NCBI GenBank assembly: GCA_035515235.1
Contig: DATJBS010000069.1
Location: 10,728 to 74,727 of the forward strand
Direction: 5' to 3'
DNA length: 64,000 nucleotides
DNA from: JAMLHH01 sp035515235
Lineage (GTDB): Bacteria > Bacteroidota > Bacteroidia > Chitinophagales > JADIYW01
A model generated the notes under the pieces. The model did no database searches, had not been told where the DNA came from, and worked only from the letters and a program-made list of their open reading frames with translations. This document shows positions 45,396-54,410 of this stretch, in pieces (position 1 is the stretch's first letter; each line of letters begins with the position of its first letter). The position numbers and the translations under genes were made by a program.

Positions 45396-45488
45396 TTATT
45401 TTTTCTTTTTATGACGATTTTTTCTCAATCTTTTCTTTCTCTTATGAGTAGATATCTTATGACGTTTTCTCTTTTTTCCGCAAGGCAT
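45396..45488 (-). CDS. 30-residue highly basic protein, Bacteroidota-type small ribosomal-like protein
   Basis: A complete short gene: ATG at 45488-45486, stop TAA at 45398-45396. The product starts MPCGKKRKRHKIS and ends with RKNRHKKKK; 20 of its 30 residues are Lys, Arg or His. I recall nearly identical short proteins, mostly annotated hypothetical, in many Bacteroidota. Size, charge and probable high conservation suggest it binds rRNA in the ribosome, but this is inference. It lies between the TPR gene (18 bp) and rng, all on one strand. Confidence 0.8.
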   Translation of the reverse strand: MPCGKKRKRHKISTHKRKKRLRKNRHKKKK

Positions 45489-45506
45489 AATATAAATTTT
45501 TATTTT

Positions 45507-46343
45507 TTAGTTGGACTTTAAGTCTTTAATATAACCGTCTATTTCAGCGTCAAAATCAGGGTTGTTGACTAACTTTTTGCAAGCTTCAAATAATTCGATT
45601 GCTTTTTCATTGTTTCCTAATCCTTGTTGAGCAATCGCCATGAAAAATATAGCTTCTGCATTATTAGGATTGATCGCCAATACCTGATCTAAACGTTCTT
45701 TGGCTTTATCAAACTGTCCTGACATGATAGAGAATCTACCGAGCAATATTAAAGCTGAAACATTATTAGGGTCTTCATTCGTGACCTCTCTTAATAACGT
45801 GATACCTTTCATTGGCTCTATAGAACCTTCTACGTAGGCAGATCCAGCTTTGAGTTTTAATGTAAGGTCATTAGGACTCAATTTTAGAGCAGCTTCATAA
45901 GAACGGAGCGCAAAGGTAATAAGATTATTTTTGATTTTAGCATTTTCAGTGTTTCTGAATTCAGAAATTAACTGATCTCCGCTAGAAATGAGTTCTTCTA
46001 GGTCATTTTCTAGTACTGCAGCCTCAGAATGATAGTAAGCTTCTAAGATACTAGACTTAGATTCCCAGAAATGAGCAGCATCATGAGCGGCAGCAGCTTT
46101 TTGTTGATCAGTAGATTTTTTCCAATTTTCAGAAAGCTGTTGAGCTGTAATTTGATCCTGTTCTGATAGCGTGTTAATTTGAAGTTTTTCAAATTCTTCC
46201 AATGACATATCCATCTCCACCTCAGAATGAGCATGGGTTTCTTTTTTTTCTATCTTTTTGGTAGCGAAATTTCCAAAGTAAAGTCCTCCGATACCAATTA
46301 TCGCAAGGATACTAAGGATAATCACTCCCTTCTTAGCAGTCAT
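45507..46343 (-). CDS. Membrane-anchored tetratricopeptide repeat protein
   Basis: A 278-residue protein with one N-terminal transmembrane helix (about residues 6-26), a charged linker with HAHSE, an alpha-helical stretch and three or so TPR units from about residue 145 to 270 (AALKLSPNDLTLKLKAGSAY, VTNEDPNNVSALILLGR, LAINPNNAEAIFFMAIAQ). TPRs bind partner proteins. The orientation signal suggests most of the protein lies outside the cytoplasm. It is 6 bp after the HU gene, in an order known from other Bacteroidota. Confidence 0.85.
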   Translation of the reverse strand: MTAKKGVIILSILAIIGIGGLYFGNFATKKIEKKETHAHSEVEMDMSLEEFEKLQINTLSEQDQITAQQLSENWKKSTDQQKAAAAHDAAHFWESKSSILEAYYHSEAAVLENDLEELISSGDQLISEFRNTENAKIKNNLITFALRSYEAALKLSPNDLTLKLKAGSAYVEGSIEPMKGITLLREVTNEDPNNVSALILLGRFSIMSGQFDKAKERLDQVLAINPNNAEAIFFMAIAQQGLGNNEKAIELFEACKKLVNNPDFDAEIDGYIKDLKSN

Positions 46344-46349
46344 TATAAA

Positions 46350-46652
46350 TTATTTAGTGGTATTTTGCTTCAAGCTAGAGTCTTTGATTAACTCAACGAA
46401 GATTTTTGAAGGTTTAAAAGCGGGAATATCATGTTCTGGAATCTCGATTGCAACATTCTTTTTAATATTTCTGCCGATTTTAGCTTTACGAGTTTTTCTG
46501 ATAAAACTACCAAAGCCTCTTATGTACAAATTTTCTCCTTCTGCTAAAGTTTCTTTTACTTCTTTGAAGAAAGCTTCTAATGTAACAAGAACGTCCACCT
46601 TCGGTACGCCTGTTTTCTCTGAAATACTAGTAATAATATCTGCTTTTCTCAT
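46350..46652 (-). CDS. HU/IHF family DNA-binding protein
   Basis: A 100-residue histone-like protein: RKADIITSISEKTGVPK helices, the GFGSFIRKTRKAKIGRNIKK beta arm region and the PAFKPSKIFVELI end. It bends DNA as a dimer. An eight-residue tail follows the usual HU end. It begins the minus-strand unit HU, TPR, small basic protein, rng and diverges from mutY. Confidence 0.93.
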   Translation of the reverse strand: MRKADIITSISEKTGVPKVDVLVTLEAFFKEVKETLAEGENLYIRGFGSFIRKTRKAKIGRNIKKNVAIEIPEHDIPAFKPSKIFVELIKDSSLKQNTTK

Positions 46653-46760
46653 CTTTTTATTAGGTTAATACATGTGGAATACAAACAACTAACAAAAATG
46701 CTAAATTAATTGTGAAAAAAAAGATTAAGATTGTTATTTCAATTGAATCTGTATTAATAA

Positions 46761-47804
46761 ATGTTTAATAGCTTTAGAAAAACGTTGATTTCGTGGTATT
46801 TAGATCATAATAGAGTGCTTCCTTGGTCGAAAACCAAAGATCCATATTCGATATGGTTGAGAGAAGTTATCCTTCAACAAACAAGAGTTGAGCAAGGAGC
46901 TTCTTACTATCAGAAATTCTTAAATCACTATCCTACAATTATTGACTTAGCCAATTCTACTTTGGATGAAGTCTATAAAGATTGGGAAGGATTAGGATAT
47001 TATTCTAGAGCTAGAAATTTATTGACCACCGCACAAATTGTAAGAGATAAATATAATGGAGTATTTCCTGTCGACTATCTAGAGATTTTATCTTTAAAAG
47101 GAATCGGCGAATATACGGCTGCAGCTATTGCTTCATTTGCTTATGATCAACCCTATTCTGTATTAGATGGTAATGTTTTTAGGGTTTTGTCCAGATTTTT
47201 CGGAATAGAACATCCTATTGATACCACTATTGGCAAAAAGTCTTTTAAAAAATTAGCTCAAGACTGTTTAGATATCAATCAGCCAGCTATGTATAACCAA
47301 GCAATTATTGATTTTGGAGCAGTTATTTGTAAGCCCAAACTGCCTTTGTGCACTAATTGTCCGTTTTCTTCAGAATGTGTTGCATATAATGAAGGTAAAA
47401 TTTCAGAGTTACCCGTCAAGTCCAAAAAAATTATCAAACAGAATCGATATTTTAATTTCTTAGTTTTCTCTAAACAAAACAAAATTTATATACAGCAAAG
47501 GCAAGAAAAAGATATTTGGCAACATTTATTTCAATTTCCTTTGATAGAGTCGCCTAATCAAGTTTTAACTCTAGAAGATTTACCTGATGATATCATAGAT
47601 TTTGTACCTTATATTCGAGAAAGCAAAATGTTTTTTCAGACGCTTACTCATAGAAAAATACATGCGAAGTTTTTTGAAGTAGAGAGTTTAGATTATGATG
47701 CCAAAAAAGATTGGATTTTAGTAGAAATAAGAGATCTTAATAAATATGGTTTTCCAAAAATAATCAAAGACTATTTGTCTGAAAAATATAATTTTATATA
47801 TTAG
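46761..47804 (+). CDS. mutY: A/G-specific adenine DNA glycosylase
   Basis: A 347-residue base-excision enzyme that removes A opposite 8-oxoG. It has the catalytic Glu in REVILQQTRVEQ, helix-hairpin-helix LKGIGEYTAAAIASFAY, the Asp in SVLDGNVFRV, the 4Fe-4S ligands in CKPKLPLCTNCPFSSEC (C-x6-C-x2-C-x5-C) and a C-terminal NUDIX-like 8-oxoG-reading domain. First gene of the mutY-ssb-gldE-gldD order typical of the phylum. Confidence 0.95.
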   Translation: MFNSFRKTLISWYLDHNRVLPWSKTKDPYSIWLREVILQQTRVEQGASYYQKFLNHYPTIIDLANSTLDEVYKDWEGLGYYSRARNLLTTAQIVRDKYNGVFPVDYLEILSLKGIGEYTAAAIASFAYDQPYSVLDGNVFRVLSRFFGIEHPIDTTIGKKSFKKLAQDCLDINQPAMYNQAIIDFGAVICKPKLPLCTNCPFSSECVAYNEGKISELPVKSKKIIKQNRYFNFLVFSKQNKIYIQQRQEKDIWQHLFQFPLIESPNQVLTLEDLPDDIIDFVPYIRESKMFFQTLTHRKIHAKFFEVESLDYDAKKDWILVEIRDLNKYGFPKIIKDYLSEKYNFIY

Positions 47805-47838
47805 ATAATATTATTGTAAAGGTTTAAAATTTTATGTG

Positions 47839-48264
47839 ATGAGAGGAATCAATAAAGTGATGTTAATAGGTAGAGTAGGCATAGATCCTGAATTAAGAAA
47901 AATGGACAATTCTCGTTCAAAATTAAATCTAAGATTGGCTACTACTGAAAGTTATAAAAACCCAAGCGGAGAATGGCAAGATATTACCGATTGGCATACT
48001 ATTGTAATGTGGGGACCTATGGCTGATCGTGGAGAAAAAGACATCAAAAAAGGCAATCTCATTTATATAGAAGGTAAAATAAGAACTCGCTCTTGGGAAG
48101 ACAAAGAGGGGAATAAAAGATATGCTACAGAAGTGATAGCAGAATATTACCAAAATCTATCTCCAAAAGATAATTATGCTAGAGAGCAAAAAACGGATCA
48201 ACCATCAGAAGAGAGTGTAGATTTGGATGAATTAAACAAAACTGAGGATAAGCTTCCTTTTTAA
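47839..48264 (+). CDS. ssb: Single-stranded DNA-binding protein
   Basis: A 141-residue OB-fold protein: MRGINKVMLIGRVGIDPELR, DWHTIVMWGPMADRG, YIEGKIRTRSWEDKEGNKRY (in parts), and an acidic tail ending EDKLPF, the usual partner-binding tip. The ATG at 47839 is preferred over the adjoining GTG. It binds ssDNA in replication and repair. Confidence 0.94.
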   Translation: MRGINKVMLIGRVGIDPELRKMDNSRSKLNLRLATTESYKNPSGEWQDITDWHTIVMWGPMADRGEKDIKKGNLIYIEGKIRTRSWEDKEGNKRYATEVIAEYYQNLSPKDNYAREQKTDQPSEESVDLDELNKTEDKLPF

Positions 48265-48284
48265 TTAACTAAAAAAACAAAACT

Positions 48285-49643
48285 TTGGACAGTAGTTCAC
48301 CCGTACCACTCGAACCTTTTTCATTTTACAATAGTATATTTTTAGTCATTAATTATACTGACTACTTACCGTTAGCTATGCTTATTTTAAGCCTGATAGC
48401 TATCGTAGTAATGAGTGGTTTTATAGCATCTGCCGAAACAGCATTGTTCTCTTTGAATAATTTTGAAAGAAAAGAAATAGAGAAAAGAACTGAAAGAAGC
48501 GACAATGTTTTAATTAACTTGTTAGAACAGCCCAAGCAATTATTAGGCACCATATTATTGAGTAATCTATTGATTTATATGCTCATGATATTTATTGGAT
48601 TTGAGTTTTACCAAACTGTAAACGAAAGTTTTATAATAAAGTCCAATTGGTTATTTATTTCCATATTAGTCACTAGTATTTTAATTCTTAAAATAGTTTT
48701 AGGAGAAATTGTACCAAAAATTTATGCAGTACAAAACAATCTTTTAGTAGCAAGAAAAACAGCATGGTTTATAAGAGTCTTGTTTTGGATACTTCGACCT
48801 TTTACAGAAGTGTTTTTAGTCAGTTCGACTATCCTAAGAGAAAAGTTTGAACTCTATAATAGAGGACTACTTGTAGAAGAAATCGACCAAGTGCTCGATC
48901 AGTCTCATAATCATCCGCCTAATCAAGGGCTAGAAGAAAGAAATTTATTGAAAGGTGTAGTGAAGTTTGGAAATATCTTCGTCACTCAAATCATGAAAGC
49001 TCGGGTAGATGTGGTATTTATTAATATCTCTTCCAATTTTCATGAATTATTAGAAACTGTAAGAAATTCTGGCTATTCAAGAATTCCAGTTTGCGATGGA
49101 GACTTAGATCAGACTGTAGGAATTATTTATGCTAAAGATTTATTGTATTACTTAGATACCAATGAAGACTTCAATTGGCACTCCTTAATTAAGCCGGCCA
49201 TTTTTGTTCCAGAGAGTAAAAAAATAGATTCTTTACTTGAAGAGTTTCAAACTAAAAGAGTCCATATGGCGATAGTAGTGGATGAATATGGAGGAGCCTC
49301 AGGTTTGGTGACTTTGGAAGATGTCTTAGAAGAAGTCATTGGAGAAATAAAAGACGAGTTTGATGATATTCACGAAATTGATTTCAGAAAATTAGATGCT
49401 CACAATTTTTTATTTGAAGGTAAAACTAGCGTCAATGATATGTGTAAAGTATTGGGAATTCCTACGGATACTTTCAAAGAGGAGAGAGGAGAAGCTGATA
49501 CAATTGCAGGGATGATGTTAGAAATAAAGGGAGAATTGCCATTGCAAGGAGATGAAATCGAAATAAATGGTTATACCTTTAAGGTGATTGAAATGAATGC
49601 AATCCGCATCGTTAAAGTAAAAATCACTATCCATGAAAATTAA
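48285..49643 (+). CDS. gldE: Gliding motility-associated protein GldE
   Basis: A 452-residue inner-membrane protein of the CNNM/CorC type. It has about four transmembrane helices (about residues 30-180), two CBS domains (about 235-360; TVGIIYAKDLLYYL, IVVDEYGGASGLVTLEDVLEEV in parts) and a C-terminal CorC_HlyC domain. Position directly before gldD identifies it as GldE, which supports Bacteroidota gliding, the motor linked with T9SS. It starts with TTG at 48285; MDSSSPVP resembles the known N-terminus. It overlaps gldD by 11 bp. Confidence 0.93.
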   Translation: MDSSSPVPLEPFSFYNSIFLVINYTDYLPLAMLILSLIAIVVMSGFIASAETALFSLNNFERKEIEKRTERSDNVLINLLEQPKQLLGTILLSNLLIYMLMIFIGFEFYQTVNESFIIKSNWLFISILVTSILILKIVLGEIVPKIYAVQNNLLVARKTAWFIRVLFWILRPFTEVFLVSSTILREKFELYNRGLLVEEIDQVLDQSHNHPPNQGLEERNLLKGVVKFGNIFVTQIMKARVDVVFINISSNFHELLETVRNSGYSRIPVCDGDLDQTVGIIYAKDLLYYLDTNEDFNWHSLIKPAIFVPESKKIDSLLEEFQTKRVHMAIVVDEYGGASGLVTLEDVLEEVIGEIKDEFDDIHEIDFRKLDAHNFLFEGKTSVNDMCKVLGIPTDTFKEERGEADTIAGMMLEIKGELPLQGDEIEINGYTFKVIEMNAIRIVKVKITIHEN

Positions 49644-50226
49644 GAACTTGTGTCTTTTTATTTTTACTCTTTTATTAATGGTTTCGTGTAAGGAGGATTA
49701 TACACCCAAGCCGAGTGGTTATTTTCAGATGGATTTACCTGAACATGAGTACAAGAAATTTGAAAATGATGTGTGTCCATGTACTTTTGAGATTCCAAAA
49801 TATGCTGAAGTTCAAAGAGAAAATCATTTTTTTGATGAAAAGCCGGAGCATCCTTGTTGGCTCAATGTCAATTTCCCATATTTCAATGCTACTATTTATA
49901 TCTCATATAAAGATGTGACTAGTAGAGCCGAATTTGAAAAAGTGATTTCCGATAGTTATAAAATGACGTTTAATCACAGTCAAAAAGCTGATTTTATTGA
50001 TGAGTCTTCTATAGATATTCCTAATCATCAGGTTTATGGATATCAGTTTGATATCGGAGGCGACGCTGCATCAAGCACTCAGTTTTTTATTACCGATAGT
50101 GTAAACCATTTTATTAGAGGCGCGCTGTATTTCAAATCTAAGCCTAATGTGGACTCCGTCAGACCTGTTTTAGATTTTTTGAAAACAGATATGGATCATA
50201 TGATTCAGACTTTTGAATGGAAATAA
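49633..50226 (+). CDS. gldD: Gliding motility lipoprotein GldD
   Basis: A 197-residue lipoprotein with lipobox LLMVSC (Cys19) and the GldD-specific start YTPKPSGYFQMDLPEHEYKKF in parts, followed by CPCTFEIPKYA and CWLNVNFPYFNATIYISYK in parts. It is required for gliding and T9SS function in Flavobacterium johnsoniae. It overlaps the end of gldE, so translation is coupled. Confidence 0.95.
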   Translation: MKIKNLCLFIFTLLLMVSCKEDYTPKPSGYFQMDLPEHEYKKFENDVCPCTFEIPKYAEVQRENHFFDEKPEHPCWLNVNFPYFNATIYISYKDVTSRAEFEKVISDSYKMTFNHSQKADFIDESSIDIPNHQVYGYQFDIGGDAASSTQFFITDSVNHFIRGALYFKSKPNVDSVRPVLDFLKTDMDHMIQTFEWK

Positions 50227-50265
50227 TATCATCTTTCAATTTTTTTTGATTAATTTTTGAATAGT

Positions 50266-52368
50266 ATGTCGCATGTTTTAGATACACCGATAGAATATTT
50301 AAAAGGAGTAGGTCCTGAGAAAGCTATCGTATTCAAAAAAGAAGCTAATATTTTCACTTTCAGAGACTTGTTGGATTTGTATCCTTATAGATATGTAGAT
50401 CGGTCAAAATTTACTACCATTCAAGAGATGGTGGATGCCAATACCTATATTCAGATTAAAGGAACTTTTATAAAAATTGAAGAAGTCGGCCAAGGAAGAA
50501 GTAAAAGATTGACAGCATTATTTAGAGACGAAACCGGAGTGGTGGAGGTCGTATGGTTCAATGCTACCAAATGGATCAAGGATTTTATTCAACCACAACA
50601 AGTCTATGTTCTATTTGATAAGCCTTCTATTTTTAATGGGAAATTTAATTTCACTCATCCCGAGATTGAAACTTTGGCTTCCTATCAAGCAAGTGGCAAG
50701 TTAGGTTATCAAGCCTTATACAATACTTCAGAAAAAATGAAGAAAAGAGGACTAGATTCTCGAGCCATCTTGAAGCTAGTTCATCAATTATTGCAATCCA
50801 TTAAAAGACAAGATATTGTAGAAGTCTTGCCTGACTATCTTTTAGAACAATACCGATTACTAGATAAAGCTACTGCTACTATATTTATTCATCAGCCACC
50901 TACTATTCAGGATCAACTGAATGCTATCCGTAGGATGAAATTTGAAGAGTTATTTATCCTTCAATTACAATTGGTGCGTTTGAGATTATTGAGGACAAAA
51001 GAACAAGGAATACTTTTTGAAAAGCTTGGAAAGTTTTTTAATGATTTCTATCATCAATATTTACCTTTTGAATTAACAGGTGCTCAAAAGAGAGTTTTGA
51101 AAGAAATTCGAAAAGACACTTTGTCGGGTTCGCAGATGAATCGATTATTGCAAGGAGATGTCGGAAGCGGGAAGACCATGGTCGCGCTTTTGTCGATGTT
51201 AATGGGAGTAGATAATGGATTTCAAGCAGCTATGATGGCACCCACAGAAATATTAGCTCAACAGCATTTTTCTGGGATACAAGAAATGTTGATGCCATTA
51301 GGTTTGAAAGTGGAAATCCTTACAGGTTCTGTTAAAGGGAAAAAGCGTAAAGAATTATTAGCTCGATTAGCAATAGGCGAAATAGATATTTTGATTGGAA
51401 CGCACGCTTTGATTGAGCCGCCTGTGATTTTTAAAAATTTAGGCATTGTCGTAATTGACGAGCAACATCGTTTTGGAGTTCAACAAAGAGCCCAACTCAG
51501 AACGAAAGCAGTGATTCCGCCGCATATATTGGTCATGACAGCAACACCTATTCCTAGGTCTTTAGCGATGGTATTTTATGGAGACTTGGATTATTCTGTG
51601 ATAGATGAATTGCCACCAGGTCGTAAGCCGATTAAAACTCTTCACAAAAGAGATGCTCAGCGACTTGCAGTATATGGATTTATGAAAGATGAGATTGCCA
51701 AAGGCAGACAAATATATATCGTTTATCCTTTAATAGAAGAATCTGAAAAATCTGATTTGGCCTCGTTAATGGAAGGATACGAAAGTTTGATTGTTTCATT
51801 TCCAAGACCGCAATATCACATTAGTGTGGTGCATGGTAAAATGAAGCCAGAAGTAAAAGAATCGGAAATGCAACAATTCATCCAACACAATACTCATATC
51901 ATGGTGGCGACTACGGTCATAGAAGTGGGTGTGAATGTGCCCAATGCATCTGTGATGGTGATAGAAAATGCGGAAAGGTTCGGATTGTCTCAATTACATC
52001 AGCTGAGAGGTCGAGTCGGTCGAGGAGCGGAGCAGTCTTATTGCATTTTGATGACTGGTCAAAAATTGTCTAATGACAGTAAAGTAAGAATCCAAACAAT
52101 GTGCGACACGAATGATGGATTCAAAGTTTCAGAAGTAGATTTGAATTTGAGAGGACCTGGAGATATTGAAGGGACACAACAGAGTGGAGATATTCAATTG
52201 AAAATTTCCAATTTAGCTACAGATAAAGCCATATTAGAAGAAGCGAGAAATGCTGCGGTGAAGTTATTAGAACAAGACCCTGCTTTGGATAACCCTCAAC
52301 ATACAGGATTAAAGAATTATTTTAGGCATCAAGCCTCATTAAATAAAGATTGGAGTCAGGTATTATAA
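50266..52368 (+). CDS. recG: ATP-dependent DNA helicase RecG
   Basis: A 700-residue helicase from the ATG at 50266 (a TTG three codons upstream is weaker). It has an N-terminal wedge/OB domain, Walker A GDVGSGKTMVAL, the DEQH box VIDEQHRFGVQQR, MTATPIPRS (motif III) and HQLRGRVGRG (motif VI). It remodels stalled replication forks. It is 39 bp after gldD and has a terminator. Confidence 0.96.
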   Translation: MSHVLDTPIEYLKGVGPEKAIVFKKEANIFTFRDLLDLYPYRYVDRSKFTTIQEMVDANTYIQIKGTFIKIEEVGQGRSKRLTALFRDETGVVEVVWFNATKWIKDFIQPQQVYVLFDKPSIFNGKFNFTHPEIETLASYQASGKLGYQALYNTSEKMKKRGLDSRAILKLVHQLLQSIKRQDIVEVLPDYLLEQYRLLDKATATIFIHQPPTIQDQLNAIRRMKFEELFILQLQLVRLRLLRTKEQGILFEKLGKFFNDFYHQYLPFELTGAQKRVLKEIRKDTLSGSQMNRLLQGDVGSGKTMVALLSMLMGVDNGFQAAMMAPTEILAQQHFSGIQEMLMPLGLKVEILTGSVKGKKRKELLARLAIGEIDILIGTHALIEPPVIFKNLGIVVIDEQHRFGVQQRAQLRTKAVIPPHILVMTATPIPRSLAMVFYGDLDYSVIDELPPGRKPIKTLHKRDAQRLAVYGFMKDEIAKGRQIYIVYPLIEESEKSDLASLMEGYESLIVSFPRPQYHISVVHGKMKPEVKESEMQQFIQHNTHIMVATTVIEVGVNVPNASVMVIENAERFGLSQLHQLRGRVGRGAEQSYCILMTGQKLSNDSKVRIQTMCDTNDGFKVSEVDLNLRGPGDIEGTQQSGDIQLKISNLATDKAILEEARNAAVKLLEQDPALDNPQHTGLKNYFRHQASLNKDWSQVL

Positions 52369-52412
52369 AAGCCTTCCCCTATTCTAATTATCGAATAGGA
52401 GGAAGCTTTTTG
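52368..52412 (+). terminator. Terminator after recG
   Basis: A long stem, AAAGCCTTCCCCTATTC (52368-52384) with GAATAGGAGGAAGCTTTT (52393-52410), followed by T bases. It lies between convergent genes. Confidence 0.85.
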
Positions 52413-52415
52413 TAA

Positions 52416-52913
52416 TTATTGAATATTATAATCCATGATAGGTTTTCCTATTATTGTAGTATTGCTATCCAATACTGCTGCTTCACCTTTCTTTAGTAAA
52501 TACAATAACATTGGCCATACTAAAAGTAAGCCAACTCCTAGGCCAATTCCTAAGACTTTTCCTTTGATATCTTCTGGATTTACAGTTGTTCCTCCGATTA
52601 ATTCAATAACTTGTCCATCTACAGCTTCTACGCTTTGTAGATTTACTTTTATTTCTCCAGAGCGACCAACAGCTTTTCTATTTTTAATTTTAATATCTAC
52701 CATCACTGGTGAACCTTCTGAAATTAAAACAGTACCATTTACATCTTTAATATCCTTTGAAACGATGAATTCATAAATTTTATCGAAGTTTTCACTATCA
52801 ATCTTTACTACATTTTTTACAGGAATAGTAGAGGAGTTTTTTAAAATACCATTAGCATATCCAAGTTGGAAAATTATAGTAAAAGCAAAAAATAATGCAA
52901 TACGTTTTTTCAT
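52416..52913 (-). CDS. Exported membrane protein of unknown function
   Basis: A 165-residue protein with a signal peptide (residues 1-20, ending GYAN), a soluble beta-rich domain (about 30-115; VLISEGSPVMVDIKI, GEIKVNLQSVEAVDG) and one hydrophobic helix with Gly-rich start (about 118-141; GLGVGLLLVWPMLLYLL). The short acidic-to-polar tail follows. I do not recognise the family, but the beta-strand pattern with an SEG(T/S)PV motif is seen in secreted Bacteroidota proteins. A TAAATTTG promoter lies just upstream. Confidence 0.6.
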   Translation of the reverse strand: MKKRIALFFAFTIIFQLGYANGILKNSSTIPVKNVVKIDSENFDKIYEFIVSKDIKDVNGTVLISEGSPVMVDIKIKNRKAVGRSGEIKVNLQSVEAVDGQVIELIGGTTVNPEDIKGKVLGIGLGVGLLLVWPMLLYLLKKGEAAVLDSNTTIIGKPIMDYNIQ

Positions 52914-52930
52914 TTCTCTAAATTTGAGTA

Positions 52931-52938
52931 CAAATTTA
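52931..52938 (-). promoter_or_regulatory. Minus-strand -7 promoter element TAAATTTG
   Basis: TAAATTTG on the minus strand, 18 bases upstream of the ATG at 52913; consistent with TAnnTTTG and a leader of about 12 nt. Confidence 0.45.
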
Positions 52939-53035
52939 AAAGGCTCTTTCTATTAGTTGTAATATCTTATTGGAAATGTTTATTAATATTAAAAATTTAA
53001 AATGATCTATTTGGCACTTTATAAAATAATATTTT

Positions 53036-53043
53036 TATCTTTG
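53036..53043 (+). promoter_or_regulatory. -7 promoter element TATCTTTG of tRNA-Arg
   Basis: TATCTTTG matches TAnnTTTG 27 bases before the tRNA; a TTTG at 53010-53013 could be the -33 element, spaced 22 bases. Confidence 0.6.
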
Positions 53044-53069
53044 CACTCGCTTAAGTATAAACATAGCAT

Positions 53070-53145
53070 GGCCGCGTAGCTCAGGGGATAGAGCAACTGC
53101 CTTCTAAGCAGTCGGTCGCACGTTCGATTCGTGCCGCGGTCACCA
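53070..53145 (+). tRNA. tRNA-Arg (anticodon TCT)
   Basis: A 76-nt cloverleaf including encoded CCA: acceptor GGCCGCG pairs with CGCGGTC (one G-T pair), anticodon stem ACTGC/GCAGT with loop CTTCTAA. Own promoter and terminator. Confidence 0.96.
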
Positions 53146-53151
53146 AAGCAA

Positions 53152-53191
53152 AAAGGGTTTTCAGAAATCAATCTCTGAAAGCCCTTTTTTA
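53152..53191 (+). terminator. Terminator after tRNA-Arg
   Basis: AAAGGGTTTTCAGA and TCTGAAAGCCCTTT form a stem with one mismatch-free core on each side of aatcaatc, followed by T bases. Confidence 0.85.
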
Positions 53192-53261
53192 TTTGCATAC
53201 AATTTGCACATTTAACTTCAAAATCTTTCCTTTCCGTTTTTTAAATTATCTTTCAATCTCG

Positions 53262-54404
53262 ATGTGGATTTATATAAGTATATGTATCATTCTAACGCTG
53301 TTTTATGCAGTAATTATGAGCATTTACCTGCATTATTGGAACGAAACACAAGAATTTATTCCGAGTTCTAAGTCAATTTTGCCTTCCGTATCTATTGTGA
53401 TACCTGTAAGAAATGAAGAGCAACATATTGCGCAGTTAATTCAAGATTTATTAGCGCAAGACTATCCTGCTCGTTTGTTAGAAATTATTGTAGTAGATGA
53501 TCATTCAGAAGACAGCACTTCGGAGATTGTCCAGAATTTTCAAAATGAAAGAGTTCGCTTGATAGCATTAGATCAATACTTGCTCCTTCAAGACATCTCT
53601 ACAGCTTATAAGAAAAAAGCAATCGAAGCAGGTGTGCAATCAACTCAAGGAGAATTGATTATGACTACAGATGGCGATTGTAGAGTGAGTAGTAAATGGG
53701 TGAGTACTATGGTGAGCATTTGGTCTGAGTCCGGAGCAAAGTTATTGACAGGAGCCGTAGTGATGACCGACACAGATACATTATTCAAGAAATTTCAGTC
53801 TTTGGATTTCATGGGAATGATGGGGATTACGGCAGCCATGTTAAAGTTGAGAATTTACAATATGGCTAACGGTGCCAATCTATTGTACGAAAAGTCTGCA
53901 TTCTTATCAGTAGATGGATTTAAGGGTATTGATCACATCGCTTCAGGTGACGATATGCTGCTGATGTACAAAATTGCTCAAAAATATAATGGCGCAGTAG
54001 CATATGCCAAACATCGAGATGCCGTGGTTTATACGCAAACGATGAGTACGCTTAAAGATTTCTTACATCAGAGATTTAGATGGACAGCCAAATCTAAAGA
54101 TTATCAAGATCAACGAATGACTTGGATCTTAGGATCTGTTTTCTTTTTTGTAGTGACTTTGGTTATGAATTTTTTTGGAGCTTTTTTCAGTACCCATGTT
54201 TTGTACCTATTGGTTTTTCAGATAGTTATTAAAGTGATTGCTGACTTTCGGTTATTGAAAAGCACTTCGCAGTATTATGGACGTGGCTATTTGATGAATT
54301 CTTTCTTTTCTAGTCAATTGATGCATATTGTGTACATCGTCTTTGTAGGAAGTTTAGGCAATTTATTAAAGTTTGATTGGAAGGGAAGGACTCAAGCAAA
54401 ATAG
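53262..54404 (+). CDS. Membrane-bound glycosyltransferase family 2
   Basis: A 380-residue enzyme from the ATG at 53262. It has an N-terminal transmembrane helix (about 3-25), a GT-A domain (VSIVIPVRNEEQHIAQLI at about 47-64, VVDDHSEDST, TTDGDCRV as the metal-binding DxD region, SGDDMLLM, and HQRFRWTAKSKDY as the QxxRW motif) and three or so C-terminal helices. It probably transfers a sugar from a nucleotide donor to a lipid or glycan at the inner membrane face; the acceptor is unknown. An upstream TTG would overlap the tRNA terminator. Confidence 0.88.
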   Translation: MWIYISICIILTLFYAVIMSIYLHYWNETQEFIPSSKSILPSVSIVIPVRNEEQHIAQLIQDLLAQDYPARLLEIIVVDDHSEDSTSEIVQNFQNERVRLIALDQYLLLQDISTAYKKKAIEAGVQSTQGELIMTTDGDCRVSSKWVSTMVSIWSESGAKLLTGAVVMTDTDTLFKKFQSLDFMGMMGITAAMLKLRIYNMANGANLLYEKSAFLSVDGFKGIDHIASGDDMLLMYKIAQKYNGAVAYAKHRDAVVYTQTMSTLKDFLHQRFRWTAKSKDYQDQRMTWILGSVFFFVVTLVMNFFGAFFSTHVLYLLVFQIVIKVIADFRLLKSTSQYYGRGYLMNSFFSSQLMHIVYIVFVGSLGNLLKFDWKGRTQAK

Positions 54405-54410
54405 GAAGCT

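Noticed and set aside
53070..53192. tRNA-Arg as an integration site
   Set aside because: No repeat of the tRNA 3' end and no integrase or foreign genes were found next to it.
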